64,000 nt of DNA. Origin: Lewinellaceae bacterium. Lineage in GTDB: Bacteria > Bacteroidota > Bacteroidia > Chitinophagales > Saprospiraceae. The stretch's first letter is position 1. Each line of letters opens with the position of its first letter. Location: NCBI GenBank assembly GCA_020636195.1, contig JACJYH010000004.1, positions 372,001-436,000 on the forward strand. Reading direction: 5' to 3'. The notes beneath the pieces are model-generated. The model did not search any database. It worked only from the letters and a program-made list of their open reading frames with translations, and was not told the DNA's origin. The translations under genes were made by a program, and so were the position numbers. Shown here piece after piece: positions 34,614 to 44,723 of this stretch.

Positions 34614-35355
34614 TACCGTCTAAGGTTGGCAATTGAGGATCCAATTTGTGCAACGCTTCATACACAATTGTAGCTATCAAGTAATTTCTATACCACTGTT
34701 TATCTGCTGGGATGATATGCCATGGAATTTCCGATGCATTGATAGCATATTCATAAGCTTCCATATAAGCGTCCCACTTTTTGCTTTCTTCCCAATCGGA
34801 ATCATTGTGCTTCCACTGCTTTTCCGGATTGTCTATCCTTTCTTGCAATTTCTTCTGTTGTTTTTCATGGGACAGATGCAAATAAAACTTTAATACCACA
34901 GTGTCACTATCGTATTGTAATAGATTTTCAAAGGCATTTATAGAAGACATTCTTTGTTCCACTCGTGACATGGTAATCCATTCATTGACCCTTTGGATCA
35001 AAATATCTTCATAATGAGACCTATTGAAAACCATGATATTACCTTTTCTGGGCACTTTTTGATGTACACGCCATAGAAAATCATGAGCCATCTCCTCTTC
35101 AGTTGGCTTTTTGAAGGCCGTAATATCGATTCCTGATGGATTAGTTTCTGAAAAAACAGTTTTGACAACTCCATCTTTTCCACTTGCATCCATTCCTTGC
35201 AGAATCACAAGGATGCTTTTTTTACCTTCTGCATACATTTTGTGCTGGAGATGGCCTATTTTTTTAATAAGATGCCTTGTCTCATGATTAAATTCCTTCT
35301 TAAAACTATCTTTTGGTGGCAAACTTGATATTTCGGACAATTTGATATCACTCAT
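34600..35355 (-). CDS. Polyphosphate kinase 2 family protein
   Basis: A 251-residue P-loop enzyme that moves phosphate between polyphosphate and nucleotides. Walker A GMDASGKDG at 54-62, then FKKPTEEEMAHDFLWRVHQKVP, the Walker B-like FNRSHYEDIL near 110, and a lid region with ERIDNPEKQWKHNDSDW. This is the single-domain PPK2 form; the class (AMP, ADP or mixed) cannot be fixed by eye. It overlaps both neighbours (8 bases with the YfhO-like gene, 14 with hslR), indicating one operon. Confidence 0.9.
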   Translation of the reverse strand: MSDIKLSEISSLPPKDSFKKEFNHETRHLIKKIGHLQHKMYAEGKKSILVILQGMDASGKDGVVKTVFSETNPSGIDITAFKKPTEEEMAHDFLWRVHQKVPRKGNIMVFNRSHYEDILIQRVNEWITMSRVEQRMSSINAFENLLQYDSDTVVLKFYLHLSHEKQQKKLQERIDNPEKQWKHNDSDWEESKKWDAYMEAYEYAINASEIPWHIIPADKQWYRNYLIATIVYEALHKLDPQLPTLDGNDPK

Positions 35356-37732
35356 TTTCCTTATTTTTAATTTTAACTGCTTGACTATAAATTACATATC
35401 CCAATAGCAAAAGCAAGATCAGCGAAGAAACCAGACTCACTTTTTCTCCGGCAAAATAGGCTTTGGGTTTAAATTCAAATATAATTGTATGTGCGCCATC
35501 AGGTACTTTTAATCCTCTAAGCAGATAATCTACTCTGATGTGATCTACGGGTTGTCCATCTAAGTAGGCTTGCCATCCTTTATTTGGGCCATAGTAAACT
35601 TCGGAAAACACAGCCAGCTGCTCACCTTTTGTATTTGACTTATATTCTAACTTATTTGGAGAGTAAGATATCAAGTCAATTGAACCGTTTTTACTAGGGT
35701 TCAGATTACCTACATATTCTTGAAACTGTTTATTGATGATCACGTCACCTGATGGATCAAATGTGGTCAATGAATCTATTTCAGCATTGTCATCATTCAC
35801 AAAGACGATACGATTGATAAACCAGCTATTTCCTAGCGCTGCCGGATTCATTTGGGCTGTTGGATTCCCATCAGGGCCATTGATGATGAAATACTTGGTA
35901 TTCAGCATGTTCAATACCCTTTGATTTCCTTTTGAAATATGACGCTCGATGATGTCCTGATATCTCTGCATTTTCACAGCACTATATCCTCCAATTGTCT
36001 TATGAAAATACGAAGTTGATGCAGAGTTAAAGGTATTAATGGTAGCATCATACACCCTAAAATCCAATTGCTTATCTTGTAGGATTTGCAAGTCCACGGG
36101 ACGCGGATCAAATGATTTCTTATAGGCACTTTTTGAAACAAAATCTTTATACCCTAAATATCCGGAACTAATAGACACTTGATCGATCAATCCTAGTACT
36201 GCCACCAAACCAATTAAAATAGAAGATGAAATCTTTTCTTTAAGGTACATCCAGAGGACTCCGAACGTCGCCAATGTAAATAATAAACTGCGAATCAAAG
36301 TGGAAGAAAACAGGCTTTTTCGGGTTTCTATGAGAACATCTTTTATTTGATCATATTGTTCATCACCAATATGCTCGAAACTAAATAATCCACGTCCCAT
36401 GAACAACAAAACGATCATTAATCCGCCTAAAATGGCACCGGTAATATAAAGTGGTTTTATAAAATGGGATTTATTATCTTCTTCAGATACCTTTTTTAAT
36501 GCTAAAATACCCAAGATCGGAATAAATATAGCCGTGATACTCAAGATAGAACTTGGCGCCCGAAACTTATTCAAAAGTGGAAGATTGTCGAATAAAAGTC
36601 TATTGAACCATTCCATATTTTTGCCCATCGATATCATCACAGTCACTATAACTGCTGTCAGCAGCCACCATTTTCGAAAATCCTTGATGATAAATAGACC
36701 TAAAATGAATAGAAAGACAGCTACAATACCAAAATAAGCAGGTCCTGAAGTGAACATCAAATCGCCCCAATACGTAGGAGCTTGGAATTTTTGCCTCTGC
36801 CCTACTGCTTTCCCCAAAGGTGATTTACCGTCAAGCCATTCGCCTGAACCACCACCAACAATTTTGGGCATCATCGTCGCAGCTACATCACCTATTCCAT
36901 TACTCCACTGCATCGCATAATCCCAATCTAATCCTTTGGATTTAGAATTACCTGTGAGACTGTCTGTCAATATTGCTTCCCCTCTCATAGTTGCAGAAGT
37001 GTATTCAAATGTCGTCCAAATTTTTGATGCTGATGTGCCTATAGCAATTGCAGTCATTAAAACGAGTAATCCAATACTTTTGAAAAATGATAGCATTTCC
37101 TTTGAAACAATGGATTGATACAATTCAAAAAACACCAATATGGCCAATGCAATAGCCAAATAATAGGTCATTTGAGGGTGGTTATTCAGTAAATTCAAGG
37201 ACAATGCAATTCCAAACACAGTTGCCCCAATCAAATATTTACGCTTAAACACCAATAAAACCCCTGCAATAATCGGCGGGCTTGTCATAATAGCCATCAA
37301 TTTTGAATTGTGTCCAGCCTCAAATAAGCATAAATTATTGGTCGTAAAACCAAACAGCAATGCTCCCAATAATGCTAGCCAATTACCTGCGCCAAGAAGT
37401 AAAAGCAATATATAAAATCCCATCATACCCACAATCCAATAACCAGCAGGTCTGGCAATAAAAAAACCCAACGCATCTTGAACATATCTCATCAGATTAT
37501 TAGGGTTTCGAGCTGAGATTTGATACGTTGGCATACCGCTGAACATGGAATTTGTCCATAGCGCCTCTTCTCCGGTTTGTTCTCTGAAATCAGTGGCTTC
37601 TTTTGACATGCCTTGATGTTGTATAATATCACCTTGTTTAACTACTTTACCTTGAAATTGGGGTAAAAAATAAACCACACTCACTAAGATGATGATCAGA
37701 ATGGACCAAAGATTGGGTAAATATTGCTTCAT
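35348..37732 (-). CDS. YfhO-like large multi-pass membrane protein
   Basis: A 794-residue protein with about a dozen membrane helices in the first 530 residues, a soluble domain of about 200 residues (RPVDLQILQDKQLDFRVYD..), and a final helix near residue 770. Sequences such as NSMFSGMPTYQ and FEAGHNSKLMA are characteristic of the YfhO/GT-C-like proteins of Bacteroidota. YfhO in Bacillus is linked to lipoteichoic acid glycosylation; the substrate here is unknown. The start MKQYLPN at 37732 is preferred to an ATG four codons earlier. First gene of the run ending at nnr. Confidence 0.82.
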   Translation of the reverse strand: MKQYLPNLWSILIIILVSVVYFLPQFQGKVVKQGDIIQHQGMSKEATDFREQTGEEALWTNSMFSGMPTYQISARNPNNLMRYVQDALGFFIARPAGYWIVGMMGFYILLLLLGAGNWLALLGALLFGFTTNNLCLFEAGHNSKLMAIMTSPPIIAGVLLVFKRKYLIGATVFGIALSLNLLNNHPQMTYYLAIALAILVFFELYQSIVSKEMLSFFKSIGLLVLMTAIAIGTSASKIWTTFEYTSATMRGEAILTDSLTGNSKSKGLDWDYAMQWSNGIGDVAATMMPKIVGGGSGEWLDGKSPLGKAVGQRQKFQAPTYWGDLMFTSGPAYFGIVAVFLFILGLFIIKDFRKWWLLTAVIVTVMISMGKNMEWFNRLLFDNLPLLNKFRAPSSILSITAIFIPILGILALKKVSEEDNKSHFIKPLYITGAILGGLMIVLLFMGRGLFSFEHIGDEQYDQIKDVLIETRKSLFSSTLIRSLLFTLATFGVLWMYLKEKISSSILIGLVAVLGLIDQVSISSGYLGYKDFVSKSAYKKSFDPRPVDLQILQDKQLDFRVYDATINTFNSASTSYFHKTIGGYSAVKMQRYQDIIERHISKGNQRVLNMLNTKYFIINGPDGNPTAQMNPAALGNSWFINRIVFVNDDNAEIDSLTTFDPSGDVIINKQFQEYVGNLNPSKNGSIDLISYSPNKLEYKSNTKGEQLAVFSEVYYGPNKGWQAYLDGQPVDHIRVDYLLRGLKVPDGAHTIIFEFKPKAYFAGEKVSLVSSLILLLLLGYVIYSQAVKIKNKENE

Positions 37733-37767
37733 ATCTATAATCAATTGATTTTTATGTATTACTGTGT

Positions 37768-37775
37768 CAAAGGTA
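37768..37775 (-). promoter_or_regulatory. Candidate -7 promoter element for the YfhO-like/ppk2/hslR/nnr operon
   Basis: Minus-strand TACCTTTG matches TAnnTTTG, 35 bases upstream of the ATG at 37732. Confidence 0.5.
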
Positions 37776-37885
37776 AGAAGTAATAATGTAAAACATCATA
37801 TTTGAGAAAAAATAATGTAATTGGAATAGAATACTAGCATTTGTAATTGGATCATCACAAAAAATTAAAAACAAAAATAACAAAA

Positions 37886-37911
37886 AAGCCCTTGCAGAAA
37901 AGCAAAGGCTT
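37886..37911 (-). terminator. Terminator of glnN
   Basis: Reading leftward, stem AAGCCTTTGC/GCAAGGGCTT (10 pairs with one G-T), 6-base loop, followed by a T-rich run (TTTTTTGTTATTTTTG). It lies about 25 bases after the glnN stop at 37936. Confidence 0.85.
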
Positions 37912-37935
37912 GAATGTTAATATACTTACATATAT

Positions 37936-40125
37936 TTATTTAGTGAATAGCATCTCCCTGAATTTTGTCAACGGCCAAATTTCATCATCTACCAATAATT
38001 CAAGTTTGTCACACGAATACCGAATTTTTTCAAAAAATGGAAGTACTTTGGTACAATAAGCATGGGCTTTTTCATCCAAATGTTCTATGACATTGCACTT
38101 TTTACGCGTCTCCACCATAGCAACCAAATCCTCACGGATACTTGTGATATATCCAGAAATGGACTTAATAAGTTCCATTTGTTCCTTACTATGTTGGCTA
38201 AAGTCTTTTCCAAACAACTCTTTCAAACCCGTCACATTTTCAATTAGGGTATTTTGGTATTTAATGGCTGTAGGAACGATGTAACTTGATGCTATATCTC
38301 CCAGTATTCTACTCTCTATTTGAATTTTCTTGATATATTCTTCAAGTCTTATTTCATACCTCGCTTCTACTTCCATCTTAGTCAAGATATTATGACTTTC
38401 AAACAAAGTAATACTTTCAGAATTTGTTAATGTTTTTAGAGCTTCTGGTGTTGTTTTAAAATTAGACAACCCACGCTTTTTGGCTTCCTTCACCCAAGCA
38501 TCACTATAACCATCACCCTCAAATCTTATTTTTTTAGATGACTTAATTAACTCTCTTAATACATTGAAGATGGCATCATCCTTCTTCATATGCTTCTTCT
38601 CAATCAATGCGTCCACTTCAACTTTGAATTTTCTAAGCTGTTCAGCAACAATAGCATTTAAAATGGTCATGGCTCCGGCACATGAGTCAGATGAACCCAC
38701 TGCTCTAAACTCAAATTTATTTCCAGTAAATGCGAAAGGTGATGTCCTGTTTCTATCGGTATTATCCAATAAAATTTCAGGAATTTTCCCAACAACATGC
38801 AATTTCAACTCAGTCTTTTCTTCAGGACTAAGACTTCCATCAGTCACTCGCTCCAATTCATCTAAAACTTCCGTTAAATGCTGTCCAATAAAGACAGAAA
38901 CTATGGCAGGTGGCGCTTCATTGGCTCCGAGTCGATGGTCATTTCCAGCTGTAGCGATAGATGATCTTAATAAATCTGCATAATCATGAACAGCTTTTAT
39001 AGTATTGATAAAGAATGTCAAAAACTGTAAATTGCTCTTTGGAGTTTTTCCCGGACTCAATAGGTTTATACCTGTGTCAGTACTCATACTCCAATTGTTG
39101 TGTTTACCTGAACCATTTACTCCCGCAAAAGGCTTTTCATGTAGTAAAACAGAGAAACCGTGCCTTGCTCCCACTTTTTTCATCAAATCCATCAATAGAG
39201 AGTTATGATCCACAGCAAGGTTCGCTTCTTCAAAGATCGGCGCAATCTCAAATTGATTTGGCGCTACTTCATTATGGCGTGTTTTCAATGGAATTCCCAA
39301 TCTTAAAGCATCCATTTCCAAATCTCTCATAAATTGAAGCGCTCTTTCCGGAATAGAACCAAAATAATGGTCTTCCAACTGTTGTCCTTTGGCCGCTTGA
39401 TGACCAATCAGCATCCTACCTGAAAGCACCAAATCGAGGCGCGATTCCATTAAGTCTTTATCCACTAGAAAGTATTCTTGCTCCCAACCCAAAGTTGCGA
39501 TGACCTTATTCACATTTTTATCAAAATACCGCGCCACTTCAGTAGCAGCTATGTCCAGTGAATGTAATGCTCTCAAAAGAGGAACTTTATGGTCCAATGC
39601 TTCTCCCGTATAAGCAACAAAAACAGTAGGAATGCACAATGTTCTTCCTATGATAAATGCCGGTGAACTAGGATCCCAAGCTGTATATCCTCTAGCTTCA
39701 AAAGTATTTCTGATACCTCCATTAGGAAAACTCGAAGCATCTGGTTCTTGCTGCACTAGTTGACCACCATCAAATTTATCAATACCTGACCCATCTCCCA
39801 TCAGATCAAAAAATGCATCGTGCTTTTCTGCTGTACTTCCTGTCAATGGCTGAAACCAATGCGTGTAATGCGTTGCACCCTTTGAAATTGCCCATGATTT
39901 CATTCCTGATGCCACTTGATCGGCAATTTTCCTTTCAATTTTTTTATTATTTAATATGGCATCATTGAGTACTTGGAATGCTTCCTTCGTGATGAATTGC
40001 AACATAACTTTGTTGCTAAAAACATTTTGTCCAAATAATTCAGATCTGCGCTCCGTAGTTTCGTCAACAAAAATAGGTTTTTTCAATTTTGAAGCCTTGA
40101 TCGCTTCCATCCTTAAGGTTGCCAT
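37936..40125 (-). CDS. glnN: Glutamine synthetase type III
   Basis: ATP-dependent amidation of glutamate, central to ammonium assimilation. The 729-residue length is typical of GSIII (GSI is about 470). Visible motifs: LGWEQEYFLVDKDL near residue 215, RHNEVAPNQFEIAPIFEEANLAVDHN near 290, LLHEKPFAGVNGSGKHNNWSMST near 335, and NRTSPFAFTGNKFEFRAVGSSDS near 460, which carry the metal and ATP ligands. A single gene with its own promoter and terminator; no PII or amt gene is adjacent. Confidence 0.96.
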   Translation of the reverse strand: MATLRMEAIKASKLKKPIFVDETTERRSELFGQNVFSNKVMLQFITKEAFQVLNDAILNNKKIERKIADQVASGMKSWAISKGATHYTHWFQPLTGSTAEKHDAFFDLMGDGSGIDKFDGGQLVQQEPDASSFPNGGIRNTFEARGYTAWDPSSPAFIIGRTLCIPTVFVAYTGEALDHKVPLLRALHSLDIAATEVARYFDKNVNKVIATLGWEQEYFLVDKDLMESRLDLVLSGRMLIGHQAAKGQQLEDHYFGSIPERALQFMRDLEMDALRLGIPLKTRHNEVAPNQFEIAPIFEEANLAVDHNSLLMDLMKKVGARHGFSVLLHEKPFAGVNGSGKHNNWSMSTDTGINLLSPGKTPKSNLQFLTFFINTIKAVHDYADLLRSSIATAGNDHRLGANEAPPAIVSVFIGQHLTEVLDELERVTDGSLSPEEKTELKLHVVGKIPEILLDNTDRNRTSPFAFTGNKFEFRAVGSSDSCAGAMTILNAIVAEQLRKFKVEVDALIEKKHMKKDDAIFNVLRELIKSSKKIRFEGDGYSDAWVKEAKKRGLSNFKTTPEALKTLTNSESITLFESHNILTKMEVEARYEIRLEEYIKKIQIESRILGDIASSYIVPTAIKYQNTLIENVTGLKELFGKDFSQHSKEQMELIKSISGYITSIREDLVAMVETRKKCNVIEHLDEKAHAYCTKVLPFFEKIRYSCDKLELLVDDEIWPLTKFREMLFTK

Positions 40126-40151
40126 AAATATTAATTGTTTTGATAATGGCG

Positions 40152-40159
40152 CAAAGGTA
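40152..40159 (-). promoter_or_regulatory. Candidate -7 promoter element for glnN
   Basis: Minus-strand TACCTTTG matches TAnnTTTG, 26 bases before the glnN ATG. The AT-rich upstream stretch has no -33 TTG. Confidence 0.5.
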
Positions 40160-40200
40160 GAATTTTGTTTTATATAAAATAATATTAATATAAATATTTT

Positions 40201-40236
40201 TTAGTTGACCCCCTAATAATTTAGGGGGTCAACTAA
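40201..40236. terminator. Perfect 16-bp inverted repeat between glnN promoter and metalloprotease gene
   Basis: TTAGTTGACCCCCTAA (40201-40216), a TAAT loop, and its exact reverse complement (40221-40236). It lies 17 bases beyond the stop of the metalloprotease gene and is its likely transcript end. The T-rich tail, however, is on the plus-strand side (40237-40250), so intrinsic termination looks stronger for plus-strand transcripts, where no gene is upstream. Confidence 0.7.
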
Positions 40237-40253
40237 TATTTTTTTATTTTTTC

Positions 40254-43200
40254 CTATATTTTTATCAATTTTACATAGGTATTTGTCGTATTACCTATTA
40301 AATTTACCCAATATGCTCCTGAAGGTAATTCCTTGATATTAATACTTGATTGGACATTTTGCTCCGCCTTCATCCTTAATACAATCCTTCCATAGGTATC
40401 CAAAAGTTGAATTGACTTAACGTCGCCATTTAGGGATTCAAGGTTTTGGATATGAAATTGACCACTGGTAGGATTTGGTACAATGATTAATTTAGCATTA
40501 TCGAAACTCTCTGTGGCAGTAAGTGTCACTGTTTGATAAGTAATACAATTACTATTGTCCTTCACCGCTACATGGTATTCTCCATCAGGCAAACTATTAA
40601 ATTCATTGCTTTGGATGAATAACTTGCCATTGTCTATAGAATATGTATATGGTGGCGTACCTCCAATCCCTTGCAAAGTGAAACCATTACCCGTTATTGA
40701 AATGTCCAATTCCAAGCTGTCTGGCTCAATGATGGTTACTGATCCTTTCACAGTATCTGATTTGGAATCATAAACTACGTAGTCGTAATCACCGGCTGGT
40801 AAGTTGGCGTATATTCTATTTGTGGAAAATGTACTACCACTGAAGCTGACATTAAATGGAGCAGTTCCATTTAAATAGACAAATTTCACAGAGCCATCAT
40901 TAGCGCCATAGCATGTTATATTTTTAGCATTTGGATTTAAAGCATTAAAGACATTAATCGTAATATTTCGGGTTATGCGGCAACCATTATTATCTTTGAT
41001 ATACACTTTATACGATCCATTTCCGGCAAAATGAAGTGTATCATTTGATTGAAAATCAATGTCATTGAAGCTGTATTGGTACGGAGGAGTTCCGCCTGAT
41101 GCTGCAATGACACAATCATACTTTATCACTGAAGTATTCGCAAAAAGTGCTGTCGGTGCAATCAACATCACCGAATCCATTGATAACATTTTATCTCCGG
41201 CATCTTTAATTGCCAATGTGTACATACCGCCTTTTACAAGGAACACACTATCAGGCTGGAAAGCGCCACCATCCAAACTATAGTAATAAGGTGCCACGCC
41301 ACCTGAAGCATGCATAACTAAAGATGTTTTATCAGCACTACACTTAATAGTATCGTAAGTAAAGTCCAGAGTTAAAGGTAAAATATTTACCTCAAAGGAT
41401 TTCACAACTTTGCATCCTAATTCATCTATTGCTTGTATCTCATGGATGCCGTTGCTGATGTTTGAAAATACATTTTCATTTACCAAGTCACCTTGATCCA
41501 GTTTAAAAGAAATATCACCTAAACCACCCGTTGCTGAAGCAATTAAATTATAATTCATTTGGCTGATGTCCAAGTTCAATGTAGGAGGTTGCGGTACTAC
41601 CAACTGAAAGCTATCAAGTTGAGTTCCAAACTGATCCACTACCCTCGTGGTAAAAACTCCGGATGGCAAAATCATCGAATTCATTTTGACAGTATCCGAA
41701 TTATTTAAGATAAATGTGACATTATCCATACCAAGATGAACAAACTCCACTGTTGCATAAGGATGATCAAAGCATGTAATTGGTTCAATTATTTTGTATC
41801 CAAATTGTGGCATCGACGTTTCTAAAACCCTATGAAGCCTTAGTTCCACCTTCCCCTTCCATCTTCCTTTATGATCTAAAATGTAAAGAAATAAAAGGGC
41901 ATGTAGAATGCTGTCGTTTGAAAAATTCAACATAATATCCCCTGATAAAAGCTTATTATAAGTAAAGTAATCAAAATTTTGATAATATATATTTAAAGTT
42001 TTATCATAAATGGTTATTTGCCCAGAATCCCTGTTAATATAAATTCGGGTGTCGAGTCCGAAAGTATCTAAAAGCAATAAATCTGACCTCTTCAAGGTAT
42101 ATCCTCCAATTCTATCTGTCACATAAATATCATTCTTATTTACAATGGTGGTTTCCCTGCCATCATCACTCAGATAACCCATTCTCCATTCACTGGCAGG
42201 AAGGTCCGCACAAGCAGATATAGGTTTAACCCTCCAAAAAAACTGTCCTTCGCTTGACGTGGCATAACCTGTAGTATCAGTTGTAGGATGTACTGCCCAA
42301 GAACCTAAATTTGAATTTGATACATTAATCTCATATTTTGAAACTCCTTCAATAGGTTGCCAAGCTATGAGAGGAATTTCGGTGAAAATTGCCCCATCAT
42401 CGGGACCGATTATCTGAATATTGCTGATCTCAAAAGTGCCTTTATCCAAGGTAATTAAAATTGTATTTTCTTCACTGCCATTGCGAGCTATCACTTCAAA
42501 GGTGTGACTGCCTAAAGGCAAATTGCTCAGATTTTCGACATGCAATATGGCCGAATCTTGAGAAACTTCTGATTCAAGTATTACAATATCTCCACCCAAA
42601 AATTGAGCTGAAACTGGTGTCGGTACATTCGTCAAAAATAATCTAATGGTATCCACCACATTATTTGATATAGGCTTCAGGTATAATTTAATCTGTAGAT
42701 CATTCTCTTCGCAAATGGAGTAAGTAGATTTTTCTGCATTTGTAGTAAAAGTATTTAAAATTTTAAAGGATTGATTAGAAACATCAAAAAACCTGTTCCC
42801 TAAGCCTTCCACCATAACCCTGGCAGCTGTTGTTGGGATGTTAGGTACCACTATTTCTGCTGAGCCTGAGTTTGGTACCTCTTGCGCAAGCAAAATAGGA
42901 TAAGTAAGACCTCCATCTTTTGAAAGATAAATGTTGACGCTTTTGGCATTAATTGGCTCTGCATCGGTATTGGCAACATTCCATTTTACAACTTGTTTTG
43001 ATCCAACATACCATTTTACATTGGATAAATTTGGGTCTGTAACCACAAATGGACCAGCAGACGCCACAAAGTTTACTGTTACATCTTTCTGTGCTACACA
43101 TCCACCGCCAATGCTATTATTTCTGACTGTACTCCTAAAGTGCATTTGCCTAGCTACTGAAGGAAGAACTTCCCATTGCCCATATTTTTTTTGCAAATCG

Positions 43201-44627
43201 GGGAAATATCTTCTTGGAGTATTCTTTGGATTTAAAGATCTAAAAGCAGGGCCTTTGGTTGCAGTACTTGCAGGTGGCATGGAAGCAGTTTCCCTGTCGA
43301 ACTGTTCCCAACAATAGGTGAAATTTTGATAATTTTGACCATTTGCTTCATCTTCAAGATAAAAAGATGTAGAGATGGGTACAAAATATTCGTTAGAAAA
43401 ATCATTAAATTCAGGTGCTGCATACTCTAGGTTTTGAACATTGGCACAAGTTGCACCTTCACCTGCTATCACATAGTTTAAAATTTCATTGATACTGTGA
43501 TTATGAAAATAAGCATCACTATTATTTTGAACATTTGGGTCGCAGATGCCTGCATATCCCATGATAGTACTAGCGCTTCCTGGTTCGTATGAAGCACTTA
43601 AACTTCTCTGACAACTATTGTTTTGGGTGTGATTCCCTCCAAATTGGTGTCCCATTTCATGACACACATAATCAATGTCAAATGCATCTCCCTTTGGTGA
43701 AGGGTTCCCTGTTACACCCATAGCTTTACTATTTTTTGTGCAAACCGATCTCAAACTTGCGATACCTCCATCACCTGTTCCAAAGACATGTCCAATGTCA
43801 TAGTTATTTGTTCCAATGACATTATCTACAGTTATTTGGTTTTCATCTAACATTGCTTCAGAGTTCAAGTTTGAAAATGGATCAGAATTCCCATCCAAAT
43901 AGATAAGCCTATCTGTATTCCCTACTAAAGTTAAATGGATAGCTAGGTCATTTTCATAAACAGAATTCACACGTGTAACGGAATTATTATATGCCGCTAG
44001 TACTTTTTCCACAGTACCACCAAAAAACTTTGCATATTCTCCGGTACAAGATAAAGCCAACCTATAAGTTCGCAATTGACAATCTCCCAATGATATCCCA
44101 TTTACGTCCAAAGGAGTTGAAGGATCATCATTGTAAAATAGGCAACTTTTATGGTTAGCAGCAGAACTCAATGGTTTGTACATGATATACTCATCGCCGT
44201 TCTCAAGAGTTATTGGGTCTAAATACAACCTGTCTCCTGACGTGGAAATATATGTAATATTGATATATTCCGGTGAAGTGGTCAAAAATATTTTCCATTC
44301 ATTGGAATCAGTTAAACTGCCAATGAAAGACTTTATTTTTGGATATTTTTGGCTGAGTTCATCGTCAAATACTTTATATGGACGTAAGGTGGCATCGCGT
44401 TGTTTTCCATCAATAAATGGGATAGGAATTTGTATATTTTCGCTTCTCTGTGCTAAAAGCAAATTATTAAATTCATCCAAATGAATTCCGGCAGTGAATA
44501 GGATTTCATATTTTTCGTTGGTAGAATTTGGATTGTACTGATCACTTTCATGGATATTCCATTGACTGTAACCTATTTCAAAAAAAATGGAAGTGAATAT
44601 AATCAATAAAACATACCTGATTTGCAT
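40254..44627 (-). CDS. Secreted reprolysin-like metalloprotease with SprB-like repeats and T9SS tail
   Basis: A 1457-residue exported protein. Signal peptide 1-21; a propeptide-like region; a metzincin catalytic domain with HEMGHQFGGNH (His323, Glu324, His327, His333) and the Met-turn STIMGYAGIC near residue 352; beta-rich modules including an Ig-like GPFVVTDPNLSNVKW region; then SprB-like repeats toward the C-terminus (ITCYGANDGSVKF, GGTPPYTYSID, GGTPPYQYSF) and a type A T9SS tail ending TYVKLIKI. The protease family fits M12B-type (reprolysin_3/5) enzymes of Bacteroidota. Probable extracellular protein degradation. Confidence 0.9.
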   Translation of the reverse strand: MQIRYVLLIIFTSIFFEIGYSQWNIHESDQYNPNSTNEKYEILFTAGIHLDEFNNLLLAQRSENIQIPIPFIDGKQRDATLRPYKVFDDELSQKYPKIKSFIGSLTDSNEWKIFLTTSPEYINITYISTSGDRLYLDPITLENGDEYIMYKPLSSAANHKSCLFYNDDPSTPLDVNGISLGDCQLRTYRLALSCTGEYAKFFGGTVEKVLAAYNNSVTRVNSVYENDLAIHLTLVGNTDRLIYLDGNSDPFSNLNSEAMLDENQITVDNVIGTNNYDIGHVFGTGDGGIASLRSVCTKNSKAMGVTGNPSPKGDAFDIDYVCHEMGHQFGGNHTQNNSCQRSLSASYEPGSASTIMGYAGICDPNVQNNSDAYFHNHSINEILNYVIAGEGATCANVQNLEYAAPEFNDFSNEYFVPISTSFYLEDEANGQNYQNFTYCWEQFDRETASMPPASTATKGPAFRSLNPKNTPRRYFPDLQKKYGQWEVLPSVARQMHFRSTVRNNSIGGGCVAQKDVTVNFVASAGPFVVTDPNLSNVKWYVGSKQVVKWNVANTDAEPINAKSVNIYLSKDGGLTYPILLAQEVPNSGSAEIVVPNIPTTAARVMVEGLGNRFFDVSNQSFKILNTFTTNAEKSTYSICEENDLQIKLYLKPISNNVVDTIRLFLTNVPTPVSAQFLGGDIVILESEVSQDSAILHVENLSNLPLGSHTFEVIARNGSEENTILITLDKGTFEISNIQIIGPDDGAIFTEIPLIAWQPIEGVSKYEINVSNSNLGSWAVHPTTDTTGYATSSEGQFFWRVKPISACADLPASEWRMGYLSDDGRETTIVNKNDIYVTDRIGGYTLKRSDLLLLDTFGLDTRIYINRDSGQITIYDKTLNIYYQNFDYFTYNKLLSGDIMLNFSNDSILHALLFLYILDHKGRWKGKVELRLHRVLETSMPQFGYKIIEPITCFDHPYATVEFVHLGMDNVTFILNNSDTVKMNSMILPSGVFTTRVVDQFGTQLDSFQLVVPQPPTLNLDISQMNYNLIASATGGLGDISFKLDQGDLVNENVFSNISNGIHEIQAIDELGCKVVKSFEVNILPLTLDFTYDTIKCSADKTSLVMHASGGVAPYYYSLDGGAFQPDSVFLVKGGMYTLAIKDAGDKMLSMDSVMLIAPTALFANTSVIKYDCVIAASGGTPPYQYSFNDIDFQSNDTLHFAGNGSYKVYIKDNNGCRITRNITINVFNALNPNAKNITCYGANDGSVKFVYLNGTAPFNVSFSGSTFSTNRIYANLPAGDYDYVVYDSKSDTVKGSVTIIEPDSLELDISITGNGFTLQGIGGTPPYTYSIDNGKLFIQSNEFNSLPDGEYHVAVKDNSNCITYQTVTLTATESFDNAKLIIVPNPTSGQFHIQNLESLNGDVKSIQLLDTYGRIVLRMKAEQNVQSSINIKELPSGAYWVNLIGNTTNTYVKLIKI

Positions 44628-44723
44628 AGACGTACTATTTTACTGTAAAACTACGTCAATTGGCTGAATTAGTGGTAATATTATAATTGAAAATAAAATA
44701 GTGTCTTTTCAAACACTAGTTCA

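Noticed and set aside
38564..38983. Plus-strand open frame of 139 codons
   Set aside because: Lies wholly inside glnN on the opposite strand; a shadow of a conserved gene.
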